NCBI GenBank assembly: GCA_900316295.1
Contig: ONCJ01000026.1
Location: 1 to 47,920 of the forward strand
Reading direction: 5' to 3'
Length of the DNA stretch: 47,920 bases
Source: an uncultured Prevotella sp.
Lineage (GTDB): Bacteria > Bacteroidota > Bacteroidia > Bacteroidales > Bacteroidaceae
Position numbers and translations under genes: made by a program
Notes under the pieces: generated by a model
Database searches by the model: none
Told to the model about the DNA's origin: nothing
The model's input: the letters and a program-made list of their open reading frames with translations, nothing else
Part shown: in pieces, positions 35,901 to 44,100 of the stretch
Numbering within the stretch: position 1 is the first letter of the stretch
Layout: every line of letters starts with the position of its first letter

Positions 35901-36353
35901 AAACCCTACTATATCGTGGTAAGCGGAAGTAGCGGTGTTGACCTGAGCACAGATGAGAATATTACGATCGTCAGCGACACCAACGGCTCATGGACGGTGG
36001 GAGGCTATGAACTGAAGGGCACTACAGTGGAGATACCTAACAGCTCGCTCTACGATGCTGACAAACCTGCCTACCTGCTGCAGAGCGACGGCAAATGGTA
36101 TAAGGTGCCACAGAACAATGAGAATGCCTACGTAAGTCCATTCCGTGCTTACTTCCAGGCTATTTCTAGTAGTGATGCCCAAGTCCTCGATATGGTATTA
36201 GAGTACGATGAGACAATCGACGTCCAGCAAATCCGCACCATCGATGCCGACGGCACAGAGCACTACTACGACATAACCGGCAGACTGCTCAACGGCAAGC
36301 CTTCGCAGAAGGGCATATATATCCACAACGGTAAAAAGTACATTAGCAAATAG
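32976..36353 (+). CDS. BspA-like leucine-rich-repeat and GLUG-repeat surface protein
   Basis: A 1125-residue exported protein. Signal peptide at 1-20. BspA-type LRR_5 units lie at about 70-130 and 565-760 (patterns such as VTIGDNVTTIGASAFENCDALT). Between them (about 215-480) is a GLUG-like beta-helix region (IGTSVHPFDGIFNGGGHVI, GGIVGRANNATIERC). The C-terminus, ending in ITGRLLNGKPSQKGIYI and then HNGKKYISK, looks like a type IX or related sorting tail. Such proteins act in adhesion or binding at the cell surface. It follows the second hydrolase by 21 bases, so surface binding and hydrolysis are probably co-expressed. Confidence 0.85.
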   Translation: MKKTIYILIALLLPLAARADYTLSTINVTVGGNTQAAVTRLDATNKIALLGNGYNACIPYWSEGALTIPGTVSVGDDTYTVEVGPVAFRLCTNLTSITIGEGVTKIDDYAFVGCSSVAKITLPATLTTIERGAFVNMKSLKIMVCNATSAPAWSWNDIFSDKGTKESMTNMAAERIMYVPEGHESSYLSTKFDGTSYGKETVGWQEAFTRIYEMNDEPQEITSLQDLEDFRDAVNSGNKYKGSNNKMVTLTTDLDLSSIDNWTPIGTSVHPFDGIFNGGGHVIKNLNVSGSSNYNGLFGYAIKATIYNMHLLNPTVSGPDYVGTVVGYVDGDSHITDILVTSNCSGNDGYTAKATDGSVGGIVGRANNATIERCLFNGWVKGTGWTGGIIGNVNTNVTIIDCSASDFVQNTKNIYVEKIPFTGGIVGGAGYVTIERCFARNTVSYTGSPSTFPGIIVGGTNNVTTSTIKNCAYLDIGRLLIGQPQAGSNNTETDNQGYAERSDMNQDKTKSVLGEDNWYYFTDNYIDYPIPATLKDMYLTNCVDKVDGDFVYRPAKAADSEYEVVAYTGSATSVTVPATYDGKNVTAILPEVFKDNTTMTSVTIGDNVTTIGASAFENCDALTTVNFGSGVTTINAKAFYDCDALTSVDLPDAVTDVGRDAFVSCDALTTFNIGRGFTDHTGNFLAYCPQLTTMTTSRGNDNGYLCVDNVLIHNVGSYRSYVIACAPGKTGDYVIPVSSLTNYTVNVFGSCFASCTGLTSVTFPAGKKFSLGKGVFDGAYNLRYVDLSAITGTIEDVKYTVNRSDADSPFYGMSEYTMIYLPSGHSAANDEVNAVIGGTATAGIKLNDGWDFNPPLSFTAGSATLNRELTAKSVTYAKLVTDPDGNPIVIGTVPVYDDSGNPVYEEDGITPKTRNIYQTESEERLEPCGYTCYLPYALTLSEENAKVYKPYTSSVEDGVTTITFEQVENNAMEAYKPYYIVVSGSSGVDLSTDENITIVSDTNGSWTVGGYELKGTTVEIPNSSLYDADKPAYLLQSDGKWYKVPQNNENAYVSPFRAYFQAISSSDAQVLDMVLEYDETIDVQQIRTIDADGTEHYYDITGRLLNGKPSQKGIYIHNGKKYISK

Positions 36354-36515
36354 GAGGACACAGCAATGAAAAACCCGCCACGAGCGTGGTAATGCTTAAG
36401 TATACTGAGTCAAAGTTTAACTGAGTTTAAAGAATTGTCAGCATAGTTTAAGTGAGTTTAAATTCCGTGCCAGATTGACTTTCGCGATTGTCATTTTGGC
36501 ACGGATTCGCTCTAT
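36354..36515. other. Intergenic region upstream of the sigma-54 site; contains direct and inverted repeats
   Basis: No gene supported. An 18-bp direct repeat, AGTTTAA(C/G)TGAGTTTAAA, occurs at 36414-36431 and 36445-36462, a period of 31 bp (three helical turns). A 9-bp inverted repeat TCCGTGCCA (36464-36472) and TGGCACGGA (36497-36505) flanks a TCGCGA-centred stretch. These are placed like enhancer sites for a sigma-54 activator. Confidence 0.55.
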
Positions 36516-36531
36516 AGGCACGTACTTTGCA
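36516..36531 (+). promoter_or_regulatory. Candidate sigma-54 (RpoN) promoter upstream of hsp20
   Basis: AGGCACG-TACT-TTGCA differs from the TGGCACG-N4-TTGCA consensus at only the first base, and GG and GC are exactly 10 bases apart. A second -24-like TTGGCACG lies 19 bp upstream at 36496-36503 without a matching -12. Transcription would start near 36542. Confidence 0.65.
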
Positions 36532-36541
36532 CTATCCTTAG

Positions 36542-36735
36542 TGAAAGTCGCGAGTAAGCGAGAGCCATCAAGCTCGCTTGAATGGCCGAGCGTGAGCGAC
36601 TTATTCAAAGTCGCGAGCGATTTATTCAAAGCCGAAGCAAACAAGCCGAGGCGATCAAGGCTGCGAAAGCAGACTCGACCGAAAGGTCAAAGAACAAATA
36701 AGTTAAACCAAAAGTATAATTAGGAGGTATTGATT
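36542..36735 (+). other. Long structured leader of the broken hsp20 gene
   Basis: About 195 bases between the predicted start and the ATG. A hairpin at 36564-36586 (GCCATCAAG, loop CTCG, CTTGAATGGC with one bulge) is strong. TTATTCAAAG repeats at 36601 and 36622, and AGTCGCGAG at 36546 and 36609. A good GGAGG ribosome site at 36723-36727 precedes the ATG at 36736. Confidence 0.45.
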
Positions 36736-37028
36736 ATGTTGAACGGATTAATGAAAAGCAATGGTTGGTTCCCAGCAATGTTTGATGATTTCTTTAACAC
36801 TGATTTCATGCCTCGTGCCAACAGTACAGCACCCGCAGTCAATGTCAAGGAGAGTGAGAAGGCCTACACGATGGGTTCAGCTATTCAAACTACGAGCAGA
36901 ACTACGAGTTGCCTGACGATGTTTTGAAAGACCAGATTTCTGCCAAAGTGGAGGACGGCATCCTGACCATCACGATGCCGAAGACCGAGCCGAAGAAGAA
37001 GGTCACCAAGGCCATCGAGGTCTCGTAA
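36736..37028 (+). pseudogene. Hsp20-family small heat-shock protein, broken by an out-of-frame internal deletion
   Basis: The N-terminal part reads MLNGLMKSNGWFPAMFDDFF and on to NVKESEKAYT, normal for Bacteroidetes Hsp20. At about 36870-36876 the sequence jumps to a late segment (FSYSNYEQNYELPDD, then ISAKVEDGILTITMPK), which continues in a different frame and ends with IEVS and TAA at 37026-37028. About 45 residues of the alpha-crystallin core are missing and the frame is shifted by the junction. The first frame stops at 36927. The product cannot form a normal chaperone domain. It may be a true decay event or an assembly fault. The promoter and ribosome site still look intact. Confidence 0.83.
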
Positions 37029-37054
37029 TGGACATTGATTAACCGCATAAACGG

Positions 37055-37092
37055 AAGTCCCGACCTGCAATCGTGCAAGCCGGGACTTCTTT
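37055..37092 (+). terminator. Rho-independent terminator after hsp20
   Basis: AAGTCCCG (37055-37062) and CGGGACTT (37081-37088) form a perfect 8-bp stem followed by CTTTT. Confidence 0.85.
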
Positions 37093-37095
37093 TGC

Positions 37096-37137
37096 GTCAC
37101 CTCTTCAACCACGTGATTATACAGGTGACCCGTTTTT
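37096..37137 (+). terminator. Second terminator-like hairpin
   Basis: GTCACCT (37096-37102) pairs with AGGTGAC (37123-37129), followed by CCG and TTTTT. The position right after the first terminator suggests a backup, or a terminator for the region beyond. Confidence 0.5.
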
Positions 37138-37420
37138 GACACACCCTTCATCTTTTTTTTTATTTCGATTGCTATTTTTAGTTTTTAGTGGACGGGTGGA
37201 CGGTGGACGCTTTGGTGAAAATTTCCTCCTGCCTATCTCGTATATCGGTATGAATCATTCGGGACTTCCATACTCGCTAATATATAAACTGAACAAATAG
37301 TGTCAGATAGTGTGATTATAAGAAAGGAATCAAAACCTGTCCCTATGATTTACTGCTCCGATTTTTTATGTATCTTTGAGAATACTTACCCCTTAGAACT
37401 AAAAATAAATCGGAATTTAT
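37138..37420. other. AT-rich intergenic region before the defence island; no gene
   Basis: No ORF is supported. It holds the second TTTTTAG/TGGACG repeat (37175-37215), an isolated -7-like box TATCTTTG at 37371-37378 without a clear -33, and most of a 9-bp inverted repeat AAAATAAAT/ATTTATTTT (37402-37410 and 37415-37423) that overlaps the -33 box of the next promoter. Confidence 0.6.
37175..37215 (+). repeat. TTTTTAG/TGGACG intergenic repeat, copy 2
   Basis: TTTTTAGTTTTTAG, then TGGACG-type units and GCTTTGG. It matches 29595-29637 with a few substitutions. Both copies stand ahead of a promoter. Confidence 0.6.
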
Positions 37421-37451
37421 TTTGTATTCCACTCGCTTAGTCGTATCTTTG
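37421..37451 (+). promoter_or_regulatory. Canonical promoter of the structured RNA / defence operon
   Basis: TTTG (37421-37424), a 19-bp spacer and TATCTTTG (37444-37451) match the Bacteroidetes consensus exactly. An inverted repeat covers the -33 box (37402-37423). Transcription should start near 37457, some 290 bases before the helicase ATG. Confidence 0.8.
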
Positions 37452-37456
37452 CCTAC

Positions 37457-37670
37457 ATGTTGTAAGTCTCAGCGGAGACGAGCAGCCATTTTGTGGAAAT
37501 ATAACATAGCGTTAGTGCTATTCGGTGATGTCCCTGAACCTTGCAACTTCAAATGACATCTAAAACACGAATGAGTACCTACGCCTACGTGATAGCGTGG
37601 GCTGGACTTTTCGTTTTAGATGGGTTTTGCAAGGACCTTGGGACATCGATAAGGGCGGTTCGCGCTTTTA
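37457..37670 (+). ncRNA. Candidate structured non-coding RNA or leader, about 215 nt
   Basis: After the promoter come small hairpins GTCTC/GAGAC (near 37467) and ATAGC/GCTAT (37506-37521). A long nested structure follows. GATGTCCC (37527-37534) pairs with GGGACATC (37640-37647). CCTTGCAA (37539-37546) pairs with TTGCAAGG (37627-37634) across a 4x5 internal loop. CATCTAAAAC (37557-37566) pairs with GTTTTAGATG (37613-37622). CCTACGC (37578-37584) pairs with GCGTGGG (37595-37601) with one G-U. It ends in a terminator-like AAGGGCG/CGCGCTT hairpin with T-run. No coding capacity is seen. I do not recognise the family. It could be a free RNA or a regulatory leader of the helicase-methyltransferase pair. 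Confidence 0.6.
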
Positions 37671-37748
37671 TTGTGTCCTAAGGTTCTGTGTTGAGAACCC
37701 ATTATCATCCGAGATAGTCCTTTCGCTCCTTAAGTCTATTGCGTAGAT

Positions 37749-40700
37749 ATGGCAGATATACCTATATCGTCCCACTTTTTTACTAACCGAGGTGGGAACA
37801 CATTGATGAATGAGTTTGAGGGGATACTTGAGAACAACCCTCAGGTAAAGAACCTTGATGCCGTCGTTGGATTCCTTCGTGCGTCGGGCTATTTTGCTTT
37901 GCGCCCGTTCTTGGATGGTATCAATAAGGTGCGCATCCTTATTGGTATCGATGTGGATAAATACATTGCTCGTGCCCATCAGAAAGGCATGCTGTTTATG
38001 GGTGCCGAGGAAGAAGTGAAGGAAGAATGTCTGCAACTCTTGAAGAAAGACATCGAGCAGTCGCATTATAATAAAAAGGTAGAGGACGGCATGCTCCAGA
38101 TGCTCCAGGATATGATTGACGGCAAGTTGGAACTGCGCGCCCATCCTTCGAAACGCATACATGCCAAGTTCTACATTCTCTATCCTGACAATTTCAATCA
38201 ACATACCTTCGGCGCAGCCATCACGGGTAGCAGCAATCTCAGCGGCAATGGTCTTGGCATCGGCGAAGACAAGCAGTACGAGTTTAATGTGAAGCTGACG
38301 CAATACGAAGATGTTGCTTTTGCCCGTCATGAGTTTGAACTGCTTTGGGACGAGGCAAAGAATGTTGCTATCGACGCAGAAGACTTCAAGGCAACTCTTG
38401 ACGATACGTATGTGAAAGAAGATGTGTCGCCCTACGAGCTCTACATTAAGATGCTGATGGAATACTTCTCCGATCGTGTCTTGGCAATTGACAACGACGA
38501 TCCATTTGATATGCCCGACGGCTATTCGAAGTTGGAGTATCAGACAGATGCCGTCATCGAGGGCTATCAGAAACTGATACGCTACGATGGTTTCTTCCTT
38601 GCCGACGTGGTGGGTCTTGGTAAGACGGTCATTGCTACGATGATAGCCAAGAAGTTCCTAATTGAGAATGGTCGCGACAATACTAAGATACTGGTTGTCT
38701 ATCCACCTGCCGTTGAACAGAACTGGAAGACAACGTTCAAAGACTTTGATATAGACAAGTATGCCCGTTTCGTAACGAACGGCAGTCTGTCGAAAGTCCT
38801 TGACGATGACAACTACGACTATTGGAATGCCGATGAATATGATTTGATACTTGTCGACGAGTCGCATAAGTTTCGTACCCATACCACAGGTGCCTTCCAG
38901 CAGCTACAAGAGATTTGTAAGATGCCACGCATCAACAAGGGTAATATTCCCGGATATAAAAAGAAGGTGATGCTTATCTCTGCTACTCCGATGAACAATG
39001 CTCCTGTTGACTTGTACAATCAGATTCTGATGTTCCAAGACCCTCGCCAATGTACCATCGACGGTGTGCCCAATCTCACGGCTTTCTTCTCTCCCTTGCA
39101 GGTGGAGTTCCGCAAGTTCCGTAAGCAGGACAATTTCGACATCAAGCAGTTTAAGAAACTGGCTGAGAGAGTGCGCGACAGGGTCATCAAGCCTCTTACC
39201 GTTCGTCGTACCAGAACAGACATCGAGGGTATTCCGCGCTATACGAAAGATGTGAATGGATTCCCTAAAGTGGCAGACCCCATCAAGAAGGAGTACGAAC
39301 TGAACCCACATCTTGCCAGCCTTTTCGACGAGGCAATGAACATTTTGGACAAAAGCCTCAACTATGCGCGCTATAAAGCCATCGCTTACTTGAAGCCCGA
39401 AGCGGCTCCTGGACTCTACGACAACGCAGAACTGATCAGCCGCAGCTTGGCAGTCATACGCAAGAACGGAATGGTAAAACGACTGGAGAGCAGTTTCTAT
39501 GCCTTCAAGATTTCCGTCGAGAACTTTCGTCAAGCCAATCAGAATATGATTAGCATGTGGGAAAACGACAAGATTTTCATCGCTCCCGATATGGATATCA
39601 ACAAACTCTATGAGATGGGGTATTCCGATGACGAGATAGAGGAGAAACTGAACGAGAAGGCAGAAGATAATCCGAAGAATGCAGTCTTTGAACGTGACGA
39701 CTTTCAACCAGAATACGTCGAGCTACTGCGCCAAGACCAGGAACTGCTCGACCACATGTGGTCACAATGGGAAAACATCGACGATGATGATGACTCAAAA
39801 TTTGCCAAGTTCGAGGAGCTCCTTGATAGTGAACTATTCAACAGCGACAAGAACCTTGAAGGTAAGTTAGTGGTATTCTCAGAATCGGTTGATACCATAG
39901 AATATCTGTCGCGTCGCATCCATCGCGACGATGTGATGGTTATCTCTGCCAAGAATCGCGACCAGCAGTTCAAGACCATACGCGAGAACTTCGATGCCAA
40001 CTGGAAGCAGCAGAAGAACGACTATAACATCATCCTTACTTCCGATGTGTTGGCAGAAGGTGTGAACCTGCATCGTTCCAACATCATCATCAACTACGAT
40101 ACTCCTTGGAACTCAACCCGTCTGATGCAACGCATAGGTCGTGTCAATCGTATTGGCTCTAAGTCGGACACCATCTATAATTATGTGTTCTATCCTTCGC
40201 GTCAAGGCAACAAACAAATCAAACTCAACCAGATTGCTTTGAGCAAGATACAGACTTTCCACACCACGTTTGGCGAAGACAACCAGATCTATTCAACAGA
40301 CGAGATTATAGACCGTGATTTGGATAAACTGTTCAAGGAGGGAATCAAGAAAGAACAGGAAGACCGCAACCTGGAACTGCCGTTCTATGAGGAGTTGCGC
40401 TCACTTTACCAGCAGAACCGTAAGGAGTACCAACGCATAGAAAAACTATCTCTGCGCAGTCGTACTGGAAGAGAGAAACGAGAAGTGGAAGGCACCTTGC
40501 TTGCCGATTCAACCCTTGTATTCCTGAAGACTAACTTCCGCAAGTTGTTCTGTCTTGTCAACGACCAAACGGCAAGTGAATTATCTGTGCTTGATGCTCT
40601 CAAATATTTCAAGGCTACACCAGAAGAAAAGGCCGTCGCAAGAATAGAACGGCATCATGACCATGTTGAGAAAGCTGTGAAGAGTTTCCATATAGCCAAG

Positions 40701-41069
40701 GTGAAAGAGATGCAGGAAGAGGAAACCAATCAGAACCAACGTAGCAACCTTGGTGCTCAGGTGACGACAGCTGTCAGCCTTATCAACAGCATGTTGCCAC
40801 ATGTGCAAGACGATGAGGTGTATGTCAAACTGGTACAGTTGAAGAAACTGACAGAACGAGGTACCATCACCCTTATAGCCAAACGCTTGCAACGCATACA
40901 AAAAGACCTGATGCGTCAAGGTGGCAGCAAGGCAAAGATGACCTTCGACGAAGCCCTGAAACAGGTACTCATGATGGCAGACAAGTATAACGCCTACTAT
41001 CGGGACACACAAAAGGCAGAAGAGGAATCGGAGCCAACCATCATCCTCTCCGAGAGTTTTCAATCATGA
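37749..41069 (+). CDS. PLD-nuclease/SNF2-type helicase fusion of a restriction-modification-like system
   Basis: A 1106-residue protein. Residues about 1-180 form a phospholipase-D-like nuclease domain with one HxK motif, IHAKFYI (His138, Lys140), followed by TGSSNLS; a single motif implies a dimeric active site. A superfamily 2 helicase follows: Walker A GLGKT (289-293), DESH (370-373), SAT (411-413), and the late LAEGVNLHRSNIII with QRIGRVNRIG. The C-terminal 230 residues are helical and unassigned. It is followed after 36 bases by the adenine methyltransferase gene. The pair therefore resembles a translocating restriction system in which this subunit cuts. It differs from DISARM, where the PLD protein and helicase are separate genes. 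Codon use is like the host backbone. Confidence 0.85.
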   Translation: MADIPISSHFFTNRGGNTLMNEFEGILENNPQVKNLDAVVGFLRASGYFALRPFLDGINKVRILIGIDVDKYIARAHQKGMLFMGAEEEVKEECLQLLKKDIEQSHYNKKVEDGMLQMLQDMIDGKLELRAHPSKRIHAKFYILYPDNFNQHTFGAAITGSSNLSGNGLGIGEDKQYEFNVKLTQYEDVAFARHEFELLWDEAKNVAIDAEDFKATLDDTYVKEDVSPYELYIKMLMEYFSDRVLAIDNDDPFDMPDGYSKLEYQTDAVIEGYQKLIRYDGFFLADVVGLGKTVIATMIAKKFLIENGRDNTKILVVYPPAVEQNWKTTFKDFDIDKYARFVTNGSLSKVLDDDNYDYWNADEYDLILVDESHKFRTHTTGAFQQLQEICKMPRINKGNIPGYKKKVMLISATPMNNAPVDLYNQILMFQDPRQCTIDGVPNLTAFFSPLQVEFRKFRKQDNFDIKQFKKLAERVRDRVIKPLTVRRTRTDIEGIPRYTKDVNGFPKVADPIKKEYELNPHLASLFDEAMNILDKSLNYARYKAIAYLKPEAAPGLYDNAELISRSLAVIRKNGMVKRLESSFYAFKISVENFRQANQNMISMWENDKIFIAPDMDINKLYEMGYSDDEIEEKLNEKAEDNPKNAVFERDDFQPEYVELLRQDQELLDHMWSQWENIDDDDDSKFAKFEELLDSELFNSDKNLEGKLVVFSESVDTIEYLSRRIHRDDVMVISAKNRDQQFKTIRENFDANWKQQKNDYNIILTSDVLAEGVNLHRSNIIINYDTPWNSTRLMQRIGRVNRIGSKSDTIYNYVFYPSRQGNKQIKLNQIALSKIQTFHTTFGEDNQIYSTDEIIDRDLDKLFKEGIKKEQEDRNLELPFYEELRSLYQQNRKEYQRIEKLSLRSRTGREKREVEGTLLADSTLVFLKTNFRKLFCLVNDQTASELSVLDALKYFKATPEEKAVARIERHHDHVEKAVKSFHIAKVKEMQEEETNQNQRSNLGAQVTTAVSLINSMLPHVQDDEVYVKLVQLKKLTERGTITLIAKRLQRIQKDLMRQGGSKAKMTFDEALKQVLMMADKYNAYYRDTQKAEEESEPTIILSESFQS

Positions 41070-41070
41070 A

Positions 41071-41100
41071 TTATCAATTGTAAATTATCAATTATCAATT
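41071..41100 (+). repeat. AATTATCAATTGT-type intergenic repeat between helicase and methyltransferase
   Basis: The whole spacer is made of AATTATCAATT/AATTGTAAATT words. The same word series occurs inside the methyltransferase gene at 42014-42048. Confidence 0.7.
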
Positions 41101-41105
41101 AACCT

Positions 41106-44100
41106 ATGGACTACAGACCTATCATCGAATCTAGATACAATCGTGAGAACTGGCAGCAACTGCTGCATGACATCTTCGGACGCAAAGTAGAGTTCTGGCG
41201 CACACCGTCAGTCGTGTCAACCAATAGTCAGTTTGCCCGTCAAGCCCTTTGGCTGGGTACTATTACGTTGAGTGATGATCAGACCATCTCTATCTATGAG
41301 GTGGAACTATCCGATAGTGTTGATATTGAACGTAATCGTCGAGGCATCCGTGATATGTTGCTCACCCAATGGCGCAACAATGGAAATGCTGGAGCCTTTA
41401 TGTTCTGCTATCGTAAGAACGAAAGCGTATTACGTTTCTCTTATGTTAGCGAGGCTTGGACGTTTGCCGATGATGGAACGTACCAAAAGGAGTCAACCGA
41501 TACCAAGCGCTTCACCTATCTTTTAGGTGAGGGGCATCGCAGCCGTACGGCTATCCAGCAATTCGAGAAGCTGCGTGATAGTAGTCTTACGTTGAAAGAC
41601 CTGACGAAAGCGTTCTCTGTAGATGCTGTCAGCGATATGTTCTTCGATGGCTACAAGAACCAGTACGAGGACATTATTCAGTATGTCACAGGCAAACGAA
41701 TGGTGAAGAAAGGCAATAAGTGGGAAGAAGAAATCAAGAACGACCCCTGCGAGGAAATCATGCAGGAGTTTGCACAATTTCCTAACCCAGAGAAGGCTGT
41801 CCGCGACTATGTGAAGAAACTCATGGGTCGTCTCGTATTCCTCCAATTCTTGCAAAAGAAAGGTTGGTTGGGTGTACCCGTACATGCAGAGTGGGGAGCA
41901 GGTGATGCTGAGTTTATCCAGAATCTTTTCGCTGAATGTGAAGACAAAGACCACTTCATAGAAAATGTTCTTGAAGTCCTATTCAATGACCTCAACACAG
42001 AGCGCAAGGATGATAATTCTCAATTGTCAATTTTCAATTATCAATTAAAAGTGCCTTATCTCAACGGAGGCTTGTTCGAGCGTGATGCCACAGACGAGAC
42101 GGAATTCCCTCTGCCAGCCAAATATATGCAGAGCCTGCTTGACTTCTTTGCCTCGTATAACTTCACCATCGACGAGAACGATCCTGACGATGCAGAGGTA
42201 GGTGTTGACCCAGAGATGTTAGGCCGGATCTTTGAGAACCTGCTGGAGGACAACAAGGACAAAGGAGCCTTCTACACACCAAAGGAAATCGTCAGCTATA
42301 TGTGTCGCGAAAGCCTCATTGCCTATCTCCAGACAGATATAGAAGACGAAGCTACCAAAGAAGCCATTCGCCAGTTTGTAACCACTCATGATATCAATGC
42401 TCTTGGTACTAACGACAAATTCCGTGAGCAAGTGGATGAAGCTCTTAAGAACGTCAAAATCTGCGACCCAGCTATTGGCTCTGGTGCTTTCCCAATGGGC
42501 TTGTTGAAAGAACTCTTCCAATGTCGAACAGCCCTTGAAGGCTTAGACCAAAGCAAAGCAGCAGAAATCAAGAAGCACATCATCCAGCAAAATATCTATG
42601 GAGTAGATATAGAGAAAGGTGCAGTAGATATAGCACGTTTACGTTTCTGGCTCTCACTCATAGTAGATGAAGAAACACCACAGGCTCTGCCAAACCTTGA
42701 CTTCAAGATTATGCAGGGCAACTCACTACTTGAGCAATACAAGGGTGTTGATTTGTCCAATATAACAGAGTTAAAGCAAGACAAGGTCGGAGCTTATCAA
42801 ACCACCATGTTTGATGATATGCTTGATGTATTGCGTCTTGACCTGCGAAAGAAACTCGACGAATACTATAGTTGTCCCGACCACAAAAAGAAAGCCATCT
42901 TGAAAAAAGACATTATTAATAATGTAAAGCAACAACTCAGGGAACAGAGTATCAATATTGATTTTGGCAATTTAGACCTTGCAGGCAATGACCAGTTCAT
43001 GCTTTGGCATACTTGGTTCTATGATGTGTTCTCACATGGAGGATTTGATATAGTAATTGGAAATCCTCCTTATAATGAGCTTCGAGATTTATCCGATGAT
43101 TTCCAAATACTTTATAAAAAATCACCTTATTTCAAATATGCACAAGGAGGAAGAATAAACATGTTTCAATACTTCTATCCTCTAAGTAGCAATATTTTAT
43201 CAGAAAATGGAATATGTTCACTAATCACTCAAAACTCACTATTGGCAGAAGATAGTGCGCTTAATAACAGAAAACTATTCTTTGAGAGATTCAAAATATG
43301 TGCAATTGATTCTTTTCCTGAAAGAGATAATGTAAAACTTAGAGTATTTGAATCTGCCAAGATGAGCGTATGTATTTGTTTGCTACAAAAAAGATCAATT
43401 ATAGATGATAGTTTTGATATCCATGTATGGAAAAGTAAATACATGAATGCAGGTCATGTCCTTTCTTTGAAAAAGAAGGATATACAGAGTGTCTATCCTG
43501 ATGATTTGATTTTCCCCATTTGTAATAAAGAAGGATGGCAACTTCTTTTGAAGATGAAAGAACATTCTGATTTCATTATTATTGCTCAGGCAGGTGAAAT
43601 TGATATGACAAAATATAAATCTCTGTTTTTACGTTCAAACTTGAATGGAGAGCAACGAGTAATTACAGGAGCTCAAATATTAAGATATAAGATAACCGAC
43701 ACACCATCTCAAGGAGGTCTTGTATATCTAAAACCTAGTATGGTTAAATTGACAAATGACAGAATAGAATCTGTATCAAGAAAAAGAATCGTTACGCAAA
43801 GAATTACAGGAGTTGATTCAAGAATTCGTATAATATCCACATTGGCCCCTGCTAATATTTACTGCGCAAATTCCACCAACTACATTAGTCCAACAAAGAA
43901 TAATGTAGATTTGAAATATCTTTTAGGCATATTGAATTCTAAGTGCGTAAATTTCTTTTTTAAACAAACTAGCACAAACACGAATGTAACAGGAAAAGAG
44001 ATAGCAAAATTTCCGATACCATTAACAAATTCAAGTGCTCGAGATGCTATTATTGAAAAAGTTGAATGTATCTTATCCAAGAAAAGGAACTATAATTCAG

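Noticed and set aside
36366-36392. Tiny ORF MKNPPRAW with a GGAGG-like site after the BspA gene
   Set aside because: Eight codons cannot be supported as a gene. The CCACG/CGTGG inside it may be part of a terminator stem, but without a T-run.
36475-36723. 82-codon open frame on + upstream of hsp20
   Set aside because: It starts before the sigma-54 promoter core, runs through a hairpin and repeats and has no family pattern. It is better read as promoter and leader.
37457-37670. MITE or transposon end in place of a structured RNA
   Set aside because: No target-site duplication or transposase-like ends were seen. Nested helices with a promoter and terminator fit an RNA better, though a repeat origin is not excluded.
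37668-38330. 220-codon open frame on the minus strand over the start of the helicase
   Set aside because: It is the antisense of a strongly supported PLD domain, has no promoter or ribosome site and shows no family motif.
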